A DNA stretch of 64,000 nt from Chitinophagaceae bacterium DXS (GTDB lineage Bacteria; Bacteroidota; Bacteroidia; Chitinophagales; Chitinophagaceae): assembly GCA_030345135.1 (NCBI GenBank), contig CP128386.1, positions 2,629,677 to 2,693,676 of the forward strand, read 5' to 3'. The notes under the pieces are model-generated. The model saw only the letters and a list, made by a program, of their open reading frames with translations. It did no database searches and had not been told where the DNA came from. The translations under genes were made by a program, and so were the position numbers. Shown in pieces: positions 34,198 through 43,469 of the stretch (position 1 is the stretch's first letter; every line of letters begins with the position of its first letter).

Positions 34198-35250
34198 TTA
34201 CTCAGCCGGAATTTCAAGTGGTTGCCCCTCGGGTAAGGGAACGCCGAAATCAGGCGTTCCATCTTGTTTCCACGTAAACTTTTGTGCACGGGGAGATCGG
34301 AGACCACTGCAACCTTGTCCCGGTTTACTATTAGCGTGGTATAAGATCCAGTTTTCTTTTCCATTTGGAGAAACAAAAAAGCAGTTGTGCCCGGGTGCAT
34401 ACACTTTGTTAACCAGTGATTGCTTAAAAACAGGTTCCGGACTTTTTACCCAGGAAGAAGCATCGAGCAAATTCTTATCAATGGTTGTACTCAACATTCC
34501 GAGCGCGTAAGTATCAGTCCAGCATGCGCTTGCAGAATAGATCAGGAACAACTTGTTGCCGTGCTGCAAAATCTCAGGACCTTCATTCACATCAATATGC
34601 GGCACATCGTTGGGATTATTGAGATCGCCGTTACGTTCCCAGGCGTAGTCAGGCTTGGACAGCAGTGTTCTTTTTCCTTCCACCGTCCAGGGATTTTTCA
34701 TTGCTGCGATATATATGTTCTGCCGGCCATTGGTATCGCCTTCCCAGCCGGACCAGATAAGATAATGCTTGTTGTTTATTGAAAAAACAGAACCATCGAT
34801 GGCCCATTTATTGTCCGGAGTCGCAAGTTGCCCTTTCATGTTCCATTCACCACTGAGCGGATCCTGAGATGCGCATTCCAGTACCCACAAACGATGGTGC
34901 GTATTATTACCGCTGTCGGCAGCAAAGTACACATACCATTTTCCTTCCAGGTAATGAATTTCAGGCGCCCAAATGTCTTTGGAATAAGGACCAGAAGCAG
35001 GCGGCGTCCATACTACTTTATTTTCAGCAGTAGAAAGCGTCGCAATGCTTTTTGTTTTCCAGATAGTAATGTTGTGACCGGTAGTATGGGTATAATAATA
35101 AAATCCATCTTTATAGATACACCAGGGATCCGGTCCGGATGGCAATAACGGATTTGTAAAAGTTTGTTTTTTTGCCGAACCAGACTGTGCAGTACAAAGA
35201 TTTGCGACAAGCATAAGCATGCAGGCAAACAAAAGCGAAATTCTTTTCAC
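34198..35250 (-). CDS. GH43 family glycoside hydrolase, secreted
   Basis: 350 residues with a signal peptide (about 1-21). Five-bladed beta-propeller signs of GH43: the base Asp in SGPDPWCIYKDGFYY (about 41), the Asp in AIDGSVFSINNKHYLIWSGWEG (WAIDGSVF, about 150) and the acid Glu in NEGPEIL (about 225). GH43 enzymes remove arabinose or xylose from plant-type polysaccharides. It lies in a minus-strand run of glycan-active genes. Confidence 0.88.
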   Translation of the reverse strand: MKRISLLFACMLMLVANLCTAQSGSAKKQTFTNPLLPSGPDPWCIYKDGFYYYTHTTGHNITIWKTKSIATLSTAENKVVWTPPASGPYSKDIWAPEIHYLEGKWYVYFAADSGNNTHHRLWVLECASQDPLSGEWNMKGQLATPDNKWAIDGSVFSINNKHYLIWSGWEGDTNGRQNIYIAAMKNPWTVEGKRTLLSKPDYAWERNGDLNNPNDVPHIDVNEGPEILQHGNKLFLIYSASACWTDTYALGMLSTTIDKNLLDASSWVKSPEPVFKQSLVNKVYAPGHNCFFVSPNGKENWILYHANSKPGQGCSGLRSPRAQKFTWKQDGTPDFGVPLPEGQPLEIPAE

Positions 35251-35291
35251 GTTGGAGTAATTAGGATGAGACGCTAAGTTAGCATTTGATT

Positions 35292-35326
35292 AATTGAAAA
35301 TTGACAATGGATAATTGACAATTTTT
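35292..35326. repeat. Heptad array, AATTGAC family, first in the 35251-35568 gap
   Basis: Five phased units (AATTGAA, AATTGAC, AATGGAT, AATTGAC, AATTTTT). The 318-bp gap upstream of the GH43 gene holds only this, the ACACGGAG words and two further arrays. Confidence 0.75.
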
Positions 35327-35392
35327 TTATTGCGAAAAACAAAATTACAGTTAGATTTTTTCGTGCCCTGCGTATTTTTTTGTTACACAGAG

Positions 35393-35425
35393 AAACAGCC
35401 GGAGGTGAAACAGAGGTGCACGGAG
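35393..35425. repeat. Degenerate ACACGGAG word repeat, second copy
   Basis: TTACACAGAG-like words matching the block at 5059-5103, with CAGAGGTGCACGGAG at the end. Confidence 0.5.
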
Positions 35426-35481
35426 CCTTTGCCACGATTATCTGTCATTTTATTTTTGATTGTGTACACCACATGACATTG

Positions 35482-35565
35482 AATTGAAAATTGATAATTG
35501 AAAATAACGATCCTATTTTTCTAAGTCCAACATTGTCAATTTTCAACTATCAATTTTCAATTGAA
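35482..35565. repeat. Two inverted heptad arrays before the DUF4136 stop codon
   Basis: 35482-35509 carries AATTGAA/AATTGAT units and 35531-35565 carries AATTTTC/AACTATC units, the reverse complement family. On the minus strand the second block follows the TAG at 35569-35571 and shows TGA once per 7 bp. Confidence 0.78.
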
Positions 35566-35568
35566 GAA

Positions 35569-36156
35569 CTATTTCTTAGGAAAGTCCTTAAACATTTTTG
35601 GAATTAGCTTGTGCAGCATTTCCTGCAAAGTGGGTGTTTGCGCTTCTTCGAGTTCACCTGCAGCAGAAGAGCGCCAAACAACTTTCTTATCTTTTGCATC
35701 TATCATATCAATAACAAGTGAACCCTGGCGCAGGGTATCAATGTTTATTTTTCCGCCATACACTGCCGGTCTGTTATTTGAGCTGAAGACGTATATTTTT
35801 TGCTCCAGATCATAAGGACTGCCATATACCTGCGGATTGTACACAACCAGCTTTTCATCAGTTGCCTCGTATTTTCTGCCAAGCTTTAACGTGTACTGAA
35901 AATAGCAATCCGGATGAGCCGTATCCAATACCATTTTTCGCTTGTCCAATTGCTTTACCACTTCCGGCACCAGCTCATTGGTAAACTTTTTCCGGCTCAG
36001 CATTTTCGTGAATGCAGTATCTGTGGTAGGCAGATATCCATACGCTTTGTACTTTGAAAAGTTTTCGTCAGAAAGCCGTTCGGTCTTTACATTTTTTGAA
36101 GAAGAAGCACAACTGGTAGCGAGCGCTATAATCAGGCAAAGGCAAAAGAATTTCAT
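35569..36156 (-). CDS. DUF4136 lipoprotein
   Basis: 195 residues with a lipobox (LATSCASSS, Cys about 16). The mature part has the DUF4136 layout: FSKYKAYGYLPT early, a middle strand-rich region and GSLVIDMIDAKDKKVVWRS near 145-163. The family occurs as envelope lipoproteins of unknown role in Bacteroidota. A second DUF4136 protein is at 60862-61497. Confidence 0.85.
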   Translation of the reverse strand: MKFFCLCLIIALATSCASSSKNVKTERLSDENFSKYKAYGYLPTTDTAFTKMLSRKKFTNELVPEVVKQLDKRKMVLDTAHPDCYFQYTLKLGRKYEATDEKLVVYNPQVYGSPYDLEQKIYVFSSNNRPAVYGGKINIDTLRQGSLVIDMIDAKDKKVVWRSSAAGELEEAQTPTLQEMLHKLIPKMFKDFPKK

Positions 36157-36246
36157 CAGGTTATATTTATTTGCGGAATAAACTATTCCTTGTATAAATA
36201 ACCGCTGCCACTAAAAAATGTTCATTTATTCTTGTCGCGATTTTAC

Positions 36247-36657
36247 TTAAACCGCACTCACAGAATCGTATACGATGACTTTCTGCCACAAAGAAGAACA
36301 CTCTTTGACAAAATTGAGATGAATAGGATCAACCTGGTAACTGTCCTGGTCCGCCTTGTTCTTAAACATCAGCATCCATGAAATGGAATAAGATCTGTCA
36401 ATAACATCGCGATTGGTGTCAGCCGGCTTTCCGATATAAAATTTCTGAATTGTTTTTACTGTTGATAGTTTTTGTAACCCTTCGATCAGTTTTTTCTTGT
36501 CTTCTGCACTTTCAGGATTCTTCAACCAAAAATAGACGTGGTGGATGAATATATCCTTGTCATCCTGCGCTGCGAGCGCCATTGCAGGAGTTGCCAATGC
36601 AGCCGCTGCAACGAGGCTGCTTTTGCTTACAAAATTTCTTCTGGATAATTTTGACAT
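36247..36657 (-). CDS. Dabb family (stress-responsive A/B barrel) exported protein
   Basis: 136 residues. The N-terminus has a twin-arginine-type leader (SRRNF, hydrophobic region to about 30, then AMALA). The mature part is one Dabb domain with IHHVYFWLKNPES (about 39-51) and the SMLMFKNKADQDSYQ-like strand. Dabb domains form dimeric ferredoxin-like barrels of varied function. No catalytic call is possible. Confidence 0.85.
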   Translation of the reverse strand: MSKLSRRNFVSKSSLVAAAALATPAMALAAQDDKDIFIHHVYFWLKNPESAEDKKKLIEGLQKLSTVKTIQKFYIGKPADTNRDVIDRSYSISWMLMFKNKADQDSYQVDPIHLNFVKECSSLWQKVIVYDSVSAV

Positions 36658-36737
36658 GCGGATAGTTTTAGTTTGGTCGTAAATTAATAGGGAAATTCAC
36701 AGTTTACAAATTAATTTATCGAAAAGCAGTTCTACCA

Positions 36738-39065
36738 CTATTTTAGCAACAATGTGAGAGGAATGAGTTGTTGATCGCGCCATATGTTCAACTGTAACTT
36801 TCCTGTCCAGTTATTTTGCTGATATGCATCCATGAGATCCGCCACATTCTTGACAGGTTTATCGCCTGCCTGTCGAATTACATCACTTTTTTGCAACCCT
36901 GATGCTGCGAGAACGCCATTGCCGGTTTCAATAACCTGCACGCCATCTTCATCAGGCAATCCCAACGCCGATCGTTCTCCCAAACCTTCTACAGACTTTA
37001 TCTTCCCTCCCAGCCAACTGACGATGGAGTTTTTATTTCTCTCTTCGCGACCAACCAAAACAGGTAATGGAGCCGGCTTTGCTTTTTGTTTCAGCCATTC
37101 GCTTGTTACCCCAAAATTCATCGGGACATTTTTGAATCCACTATTCAATGCTTCATTTGATTTTACGGTATAATCTCCATTCGGTGCATTTGAAAATTCC
37201 GGACTGACATAAATACTGTTTTTGTCAGTTCCGTCCTGCCGGGCTTTCGTCAATCCGCCTTCCGTAAGGAAGAAATTATAGTCAACCTGATCGCCCCAGC
37301 TATTCATGCCAATGGGAGCATATGCAGTTGAAACTATATTGTGCCTGAATATATCATGACTGTTTGCAAACCATACATGCGGGTGAAAACTATTGTTCAG
37401 AATGATATTATTTTCAACGGTTCTGAAAAAACCTTCTCTCAATTTTAAACCTCCATTCAGACAGATATTGTTGTAAATATGATAATTGCTGCTGCCATCA
37501 TCCAGATCTATATCCCACCCGTGATCACACCTGAAACGGTTGTTGAACAGCGTGACCGGCTCTGTTACATCTAGCAGGATCAATTCCGGGTGAACTGCAA
37601 CAAGACTATCCATATAATGCCTGTCCGCACTCCAGTAGCGGTCTCGTCCCCATGAATTAAATGCTCCGTGATCACCTGTTTCGAGCACTGTATTAAACAC
37701 ATCATTGGAGGTTATCAAATGCCCTCCCCAACAACCGTCACCAATGTTAATGCCTGACCTGGGAGCATTGTAAATGGTGTTATGATCTACGGTAATTTTT
37801 CGTGACATACTTATTTCTACGCCGGCCACCTGCTTTTCTATCATACCTATATCATGCACCAGATTATCCGTAACAAAACATTCCTGCGGAAATTCGTTGG
37901 ATTTTGGACCGGGAGTTTTATCCATTTCAGCAAATGGTGTAAATTGACTATACTGATTATTGGGAGAACGGACAGCATTCTCATTACCCGCAAACGCAAC
38001 AGCATTTGCACCGATGTGATGTATATAATTGTGTTCAATGCGGGCTAGTTTATTATAACCGCTAACAAAAACAGCATTGCCGCCAAGCTTTTCAAAGATG
38101 TTATTGGTTACAGTGCAGTTTTCTGTTCCACTTAACAATATTGCGCCTCCACGATAGATTGTCCAGTCGCTACGCAACAGCGGCTCCTTCGTTAACATGA
38201 ACGTTCTGTTTGTACCGGTAAAAACAAGATGTTCAATATGCACATTTTTTTGCGGAGCATTTACTTCTCCTTTTATCTCAATCAGGTTATTCAGCTGAGA
38301 TCCTTCAACAACCGCTTTTGAAAGATCGGTATGATGAAAAGGAATAACATAAAGGGTGTCGTCGTTATAAAACCATTCGCCCGGTGTATTTAACTCTTCA
38401 AAAATATTTTCCACAAACCGGTGTTTTTTGTTCATTGCGGAAGGACGATTATTTTGCCAACCTCCGGTCAATACCAGTGTTGTATCGGAATTTTTATCGG
38501 TAACCTTGTAATGAAAGCCGCCCCATTCGCCTTCATGCAAGGCATGTACATAACCTCCGGCAGGATTTTTCCAGCTTTTTACTTTTGCTGGAGATACAGC
38601 ATCCGCTGCTGTTCCATTGAAAACCCTTGCAGAAGAATCATAGTCCGGATATCGTGCCATGTGATATAACACGTTATTGATAAACAGTTGATCTGCCTGC
38701 AAATTTTTTAAGACAGCTTTATATACCTCGCCATCTTTAATCCAGCGCAAGTCAGTCAAAAGTTTCGCTCCGCTTAAGATTACCTTTTCCTGTTGATAGG
38801 CGCTGATTGTGAGGTCACACGAAACATTTGAAATCACAATAGTCTCGGCCAGGTGATAAGTACCTGTCCTTATGAAAATATTCACCTTCTTCTTGCCTAC
38901 CACTCCACGTGACGCGTCTACAGCTTTTTGCAACGATGCAAAAGGTTTCCCGATGCTGCCGCTATTTGCATCGTTTCCATTTTTTGCAACGTAGAATGAA
39001 ATGTTTTGAGCAGCGAGTAAGCCGGCTAAAAAAATACATAAGAGGAATAAAGTGCCTTTTTTCAT
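36738..39065 (-). CDS. Secreted right-handed beta-helix protein with C-terminal PDZ-like domain
   Basis: 775 residues from the ATG at 39065, just before a clear signal peptide; an upstream ATG would add seven residues. The start FYVAKNGNDANSGS is typical of DUF1565-type beta-helix proteins, and Asn/Asp-rich rungs run from about 250 to 600. The last 75 residues (GNGVLAASGLQKSDVIRQ...) look like a PDZ domain. Beta-helix enzymes of this type act on pectin-like or other polysaccharides; catalytic residues cannot be assigned by eye. It sits inside the carbohydrate block. Confidence 0.8.
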   Translation of the reverse strand: MKKGTLFLLCIFLAGLLAAQNISFYVAKNGNDANSGSIGKPFASLQKAVDASRGVVGKKKVNIFIRTGTYHLAETIVISNVSCDLTISAYQQEKVILSGAKLLTDLRWIKDGEVYKAVLKNLQADQLFINNVLYHMARYPDYDSSARVFNGTAADAVSPAKVKSWKNPAGGYVHALHEGEWGGFHYKVTDKNSDTTLVLTGGWQNNRPSAMNKKHRFVENIFEELNTPGEWFYNDDTLYVIPFHHTDLSKAVVEGSQLNNLIEIKGEVNAPQKNVHIEHLVFTGTNRTFMLTKEPLLRSDWTIYRGGAILLSGTENCTVTNNIFEKLGGNAVFVSGYNKLARIEHNYIHHIGANAVAFAGNENAVRSPNNQYSQFTPFAEMDKTPGPKSNEFPQECFVTDNLVHDIGMIEKQVAGVEISMSRKITVDHNTIYNAPRSGINIGDGCWGGHLITSNDVFNTVLETGDHGAFNSWGRDRYWSADRHYMDSLVAVHPELILLDVTEPVTLFNNRFRCDHGWDIDLDDGSSNYHIYNNICLNGGLKLREGFFRTVENNIILNNSFHPHVWFANSHDIFRHNIVSTAYAPIGMNSWGDQVDYNFFLTEGGLTKARQDGTDKNSIYVSPEFSNAPNGDYTVKSNEALNSGFKNVPMNFGVTSEWLKQKAKPAPLPVLVGREERNKNSIVSWLGGKIKSVEGLGERSALGLPDEDGVQVIETGNGVLAASGLQKSDVIRQAGDKPVKNVADLMDAYQQNNWTGKLQLNIWRDQQLIPLTLLLK

Positions 39066-39157
39066 ATGAACATGAACATTAATCATAGAAAGATATGATC
39101 AAAAGAGAAAGCAATTGCAGTGATGTTAATTTACCGTCACTATCGGGTTATTTGCAA

Positions 39158-39190
39158 TAAAAAAAAAGGCGGACACAAATGCGCCCGCCG
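39158..39190 (-). terminator. Terminator of the galM gene
   Basis: GC-rich hairpin on the minus strand with GGCGG at one foot (39189-39184 region) and CCGCC at the other (39172-39168), followed by nine T; 20 bp after the stop codon. Confidence 0.8.
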
Positions 39191-39209
39191 TTTATAAGAT
39201 TGAGAAAAA

Positions 39210-40388
39210 CTACTTAGCGACAGAAAATACGTACTCGGTAGTTGAAGTATATTTTTTACCTGGTTCCAACGTCGTTGTCGGAAATGATGGTTGATTTGGA
39301 GAATCCGGAAAATGTTGGGTTTCTAAACAAAAAGCAGTTCTGAAATCATCTTTCTTCTGGCCTTTAATATAATTCGTGCCCTGCATAAAGTTTCCTCCGT
39401 AAAACTGCACACCCGGCTCAGAAGTAAATACGTCCATCTGTATGCCACTGTTGTCGCCAATTACTTCTGCAGCTTTGTTTAAGCCCGCACCTGCATTCTT
39501 ATTCAGCACAAAATTGTGATCGTAGCCCTTACCGTATTTGATCTGTATATCTGAAGTATCATTTACCCTGGCACCGATTGTTGTTGGCCTGCGGAAGTCT
39601 AAAGGAGTATTTGCAACAGGAACAATTTTACCAACAGGGATCAGCGTAGAATCAACCGGTGTAAAGTTGTCAGCATTTAACTGCAAGGTGTGATTATTGA
39701 TGGTTCCGCTTCCCTGTCCGTTCAGGTTAAAATAAGAGTGGTTGGTAAGATTTACCACAGTCTTTTTATCGGTGGATATTTCGTAATCAATCTTCACACT
39801 TTTATTCCCTGTCGCGGTGTATGTAACTTTTGCAGTAAGTGTGCCGGGATATCCTTCTTCCCCGTCACTGGAAACATAGGTAAGTGCAAGTGTTGAATCA
39901 TTCACTTGTTGTGCATCCCAAACCTTGCGTGAAAAACCTGTTTTACCGCCATGCAGATGATTTGCACCATTGTTTGTTGCGAGCGTATATTCTTTTCCGT
40001 CAAGCTTAAACTTACCTTTGGCTATACGGTTTCCGTAACGGCCAACAATTGCGCCGAAATAAGTATCTCCTCCATTTTCGTATTGTTCAAGTTTCTCCTG
40101 TCCAACAACTACATCAGTAGGATTACCTTTTTTGTCGGGCACAACAAGTGACACGATCCTTGCTCCATAGTTGGTTATGGCAATCTCAATACCGTTATTC
40201 CTGATCTTATACAAGTTTGTGGCTTTGCCATCAATTGTCTTTTGAAAATCCTTTGCATCTGGTATTGTTGTCTTTGCTGCCACTGCAGAATCCTTCGCCG
40301 GCTCCTGGTTCTGTTGACTACCGCTGTTATTACATGCTGCCAGTACTATAATACTGGCTGAAAGCAATGTACCTGGTAAAACTTTCAT
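39210..40388 (-). CDS. galM: Aldose 1-epimerase (mutarotase), lipoprotein
   Basis: 392 residues with a lipobox (VLAAC, Cys about 19), so exported. The fold marks of galactose mutarotase are present: NYGARIVSLVVPDKKG (about 73-88), GRYGNRIAKG (about 116-125), NNGANHLHGG (His about 142-144), NLTNHSYFNL (His about 213) and the Glu in CLETQHFPDSPN. It interconverts alpha and beta anomers of galactose, glucose or arabinose, here in the periplasm. The context of galK and a symporter supports galactose or arabinose. Confidence 0.9.
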   Translation of the reverse strand: MKVLPGTLLSASIIVLAACNNSGSQQNQEPAKDSAVAAKTTIPDAKDFQKTIDGKATNLYKIRNNGIEIAITNYGARIVSLVVPDKKGNPTDVVVGQEKLEQYENGGDTYFGAIVGRYGNRIAKGKFKLDGKEYTLATNNGANHLHGGKTGFSRKVWDAQQVNDSTLALTYVSSDGEEGYPGTLTAKVTYTATGNKSVKIDYEISTDKKTVVNLTNHSYFNLNGQGSGTINNHTLQLNADNFTPVDSTLIPVGKIVPVANTPLDFRRPTTIGARVNDTSDIQIKYGKGYDHNFVLNKNAGAGLNKAAEVIGDNSGIQMDVFTSEPGVQFYGGNFMQGTNYIKGQKKDDFRTAFCLETQHFPDSPNQPSFPTTTLEPGKKYTSTTEYVFSVAK

Positions 40389-40429
40389 TATGTATCGAAT
40401 TTGGTTTTTGAATATTTAGTTTACTTGTA

Positions 40430-41947
40430 TTATTTCATTTTTATCTTAAGCATAGTAAACGAATGGGCCGGAAAATTGTACACAAAGCCGGCTCCATTAA
40501 TGTTAATTTCCTTTTCTGTTGTTTTGACCTTTTGCTCGTTCACCGTGTTTTCATCATTAATATCACTCGAATTTACTTCATAAACTACAGCCTTTGTGCC
40601 AAGTTGACCAAACTGATTGGCGATATTGGTTTCAATTGCCTTATCCTTATGCCTGTTCACAACGTTTATCAACAGCTCCTTTGTTTTTTCATTGTACACA
40701 GATGATACATCAAGATAAGGAACCTGCTTAAAGTCACCTGCATCATATGTATCGCATTCAACAAACGGCTGCAATGATTCACCATGACAATTCTCTGAGA
40801 ACAACTGCAAAGGATAGTAAGTGGTTTGCATCCACAATTTATCGTTGGTTATCATCATCGGCGCTATAACGTTTACAAGCTGTGCAAGATTGGCCATTTT
40901 TACAATATCAGCATGACGGATAAAACAGTTCAGGTACATGGCAACAACCAATGCATCCTGCATATTGTAATGTTCTTCCAGTTTTTGTTCGCCGTGCGCC
41001 CGGTACCATACATTGTATTCATCAAAAGCTATGTATATCGGTCTCTGAACACGATACCTTGTTTTCACTTCTTTTATCATGCCTTTTGTAATATCAATGA
41101 TATTATCTACCCTTGATGTAATGGCCATGAACTTATAGTGATCCTTATCGTAGTTACCGGAATAATGATGCAGTGATATGTAATCAATCTGATCACGCAG
41201 GCTTGTCAATACAGTCCGGTTCCAGTTCATCCAATCAGAACCGTAGTTGCTTGAACCTGATGCTATCAGCTTAATACTGTTATCGGACCATTTCATCAAC
41301 TTTGCTGCCTCCAGCGCCTTTTTGCTGTAGTCTTCTGCATTCATATGCCCCATTTGCCACTCACCATCCACTTCATTACCTAATCCCCAATACTTCACAT
41401 TATAGGGTTCTGGATGTCCGTTCTTAGCACGCAGATCTGAATAATATAACCCGGTCGGAGCATTGCAATATTCCACCCAGTTACGGGCTTCATCCAATGT
41501 ACCTGTTCCCATATTCACACATACGTAAGGAGCAACATTAGCAGCTTTCGCAAACTGCATGAACTCATCTGTACCAACCTGGTTGGTTTCTATATCGCCC
41601 CATGCAAGATCCTTTCTTTTGGGTCTTTGTTCTTTAGCCCCAATCCCATCCATCCAATGATAACCTGAAACAAAGTTTCCACCCGGCCAGCGGACAATAC
41701 TCACACCCATCTTTTTAGTGGCATCTATTACATCTTTCCTGAAACCATCCATATTTGCCATAGATGATTTCGGATCATAGATACCACCATAAATACAACG
41801 ACCAAGGTGTTCTGTAAAGTTGCCGTACAACAGCGAGTCTATACTGCCGTTTTTTCGCTCAGTATCAATCTTTATTCTTGCCTTTAGTGTTTGGGACTGA
41901 GCAGAGACAACTGCCAATAAGGCTACCAGGAAAATTACTTTTTTCAT
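40430..41947 (-). CDS. GH51 alpha-L-arabinofuranosidase, secreted
   Basis: 505 residues from the ATG at 41947, chosen because a signal peptide (about 1-19) follows directly; a start 33 codons upstream would precede it with an unlikely basic stretch. The acid/base Glu is in WGLGNEVDGEW (about 180) and the nucleophile Glu in YIAFDEYNVW (about 300). The C-terminal beta-sandwich is present. GH51 enzymes release arabinofuranose from arabinan or arabinoxylan. It lies between galM and a GH43-like gene. Confidence 0.92.
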   Translation of the reverse strand: MKKVIFLVALLAVVSAQSQTLKARIKIDTERKNGSIDSLLYGNFTEHLGRCIYGGIYDPKSSMANMDGFRKDVIDATKKMGVSIVRWPGGNFVSGYHWMDGIGAKEQRPKRKDLAWGDIETNQVGTDEFMQFAKAANVAPYVCVNMGTGTLDEARNWVEYCNAPTGLYYSDLRAKNGHPEPYNVKYWGLGNEVDGEWQMGHMNAEDYSKKALEAAKLMKWSDNSIKLIASGSSNYGSDWMNWNRTVLTSLRDQIDYISLHHYSGNYDKDHYKFMAITSRVDNIIDITKGMIKEVKTRYRVQRPIYIAFDEYNVWYRAHGEQKLEEHYNMQDALVVAMYLNCFIRHADIVKMANLAQLVNVIAPMMITNDKLWMQTTYYPLQLFSENCHGESLQPFVECDTYDAGDFKQVPYLDVSSVYNEKTKELLINVVNRHKDKAIETNIANQFGQLGTKAVVYEVNSSDINDENTVNEQKVKTTEKEININGAGFVYNFPAHSFTMLKIKMK

Positions 41948-42112
41948 GCGATTAAGTTTTGAGTTGCAATTGCTACCAGAACTTGCTGAAAAAGTTTTTG
42001 TGAAGCGCGGAATTCTGGCACGCAATATTAAATGTCTAATATACATTTATTATTCAAAACTTTCATCTGATTGGAAAATATTGATTTATACTATTTATGA
42101 ACAAACCCTGCA

Positions 42113-43135
42113 TCACTTAATCTCAGGCATAAAGTAGTCAAACGGACTATTCCTGTCGCAGGAAAGTGTTCCCTCTTTCAAAACCAATTCAGCAACCTGT
42201 ATGGAGGATCGTCTGATGGAATATGGATATATGCCCTCGCTGTTCATTTCCGCCTCGGAATGTTTTTTTCTCCCAGGATGAGTGAAATAGTAGATATATG
42301 CCTTATCGCCAACTACAACTACATCACCATGAGCACCGCTGGGTGTGTCTTCCGGTCGTGCAGACGGTCCATCCAGAATGAGTCCTTGTTTTTCCCAGTT
42401 GCTTGCATCCTTTGATCGATACACGCGCATGCCATGCCACTCATCCGTGATCATCCAGTAATAATCTTTATAAAAAAATATTTTGGGTCCTTCCTGAGCA
42501 GTTCCGCTGATGGCAGGTTTCTCCATTACTTTCCAGCTTTTCAGATCCTTACTTTCCGCGACCATTGTTGCTGAACCTTTTGTTTCATCTTTATACCACA
42601 TGCGCCAGGTTTTGTCTGGCATTTGAAAAAGCGATGCATCAATCACTTTCTCTGAGGAAAGTGTGACAAATCCTTCGAATTTCCAATCCCACAAATTCGC
42701 GCTGGTATAATGCGCCATGCGTGCACTGCCGCCCCAGTGATTGTGTACCCCTTGTATGTACGCCACAAACATGTGATACGTATTGTTGAAGTAAACGACA
42801 TCCGGCGCCCAGAAGGTGTTCCTCCCCTTTTCAAATTCAAGTTTTAAAGCGCCCCGGTATACCCAGCTTTTGCCATTATCTGATGAAGCAGCAATGCCGA
42901 TGTCCGAACCATAGCAATAAGATACATCTGGTCCATCAACATTTGCTCTTCGCTGAGTGTATAGCATCCACCAGCTTTTCTCCTGCCGGTTCCAGACAAT
43001 AACCGGGTCTGCAGCTCCGTCATAGATCGGGTCTCTGTAAAGCGGAGCATCAGCTTTATGGATTGTGTTTGTAGATTGTGCTATTGCTGTTTGAAAAATA
43101 GCAATGCAACTAAACAATATGGCGAGCTTATACAT
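42113..43135 (-). CDS. GH43-like five-bladed beta-propeller glycosidase, secreted
   Basis: 340 residues with a signal peptide (about 1-19). Acidic residues expected in this fold are visible in DGAADPVIVW (about 40), KVIDASLFQ (about 163) and AQEGPKIFF (about 206). The overall pattern also resembles GH117 or GH130 propellers, so the exact family is open. A galactan- or arabinan-type substrate is inferred from neighbours. A TAACTTTG -7 box (43169-43162, minus strand) lies 27 bp before the ATG. Confidence 0.75.
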   Translation of the reverse strand: MYKLAILFSCIAIFQTAIAQSTNTIHKADAPLYRDPIYDGAADPVIVWNRQEKSWWMLYTQRRANVDGPDVSYCYGSDIGIAASSDNGKSWVYRGALKLEFEKGRNTFWAPDVVYFNNTYHMFVAYIQGVHNHWGGSARMAHYTSANLWDWKFEGFVTLSSEKVIDASLFQMPDKTWRMWYKDETKGSATMVAESKDLKSWKVMEKPAISGTAQEGPKIFFYKDYYWMITDEWHGMRVYRSKDASNWEKQGLILDGPSARPEDTPSGAHGDVVVVGDKAYIYYFTHPGRKKHSEAEMNSEGIYPYSIRRSSIQVAELVLKEGTLSCDRNSPFDYFMPEIK

Positions 43136-43161
43136 GTTTGGTTGTTTTACGTGAGTATCAT

Positions 43162-43169
43162 CAAAGTTA
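43162..43169 (-). promoter_or_regulatory. Candidate -7 box of the GH43-like/GH51/galM run
   Basis: TAACTTTG on the minus strand fits TAnnTTTG; no clear -33 element. Confidence 0.35.
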
Positions 43170-43222
43170 ATGACACGTATCTATAAGACGAGCGGCATTA
43201 AGCCTCTATACTATCTCTTTAT

Positions 43223-43266
43223 AAAAAATGGCGGCATTTAAATTTGTCTCAACTTAAATACCGCCA
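43223..43266 (-). terminator. Terminator after galK
   Basis: TGGCGGTATTTAA pairs with TTAAATGCCGCCA over 13 bp with one mismatch (43266-43254 with 43241-43229), followed by T residues on the minus strand. It lies 200 bp after the galK stop codon, with the heptad array in between, and nothing else is recognised in the 43136-43465 gap. Confidence 0.7.
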
Positions 43267-43420
43267 CATATATCTTTTTTAATTATCCACTAGCAACTAC
43301 TCAACAAGCGCTGTCGGCTGTTTTGAGATGCAAAAAAGTGTTTCTCACTTCTATAGCCGGAAAAGCAGGTCTCATTTATCGGTCCGCCACTTTTGACTTT
43401 TACTTTGGTCCACGCCTTAA

Positions 43421-43469
43421 ACCTGATACCTGATACCTAAAACCTTATACCTCACACCTCACTCCTCAC
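43421..43469. repeat. Heptad array, ACCTNNN family, at the galK stop codon
   Basis: Seven phased units (ACCTGAT twice, ACCTAAA, ACCTTAT, ACCTCAC twice, TCCTCAC). On the minus strand the galK TGA (43468-43466) is the first of TGA, TGA, TGA, TAA spaced exactly 7 bp, so stops fall in all three frames. Confidence 0.85.
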
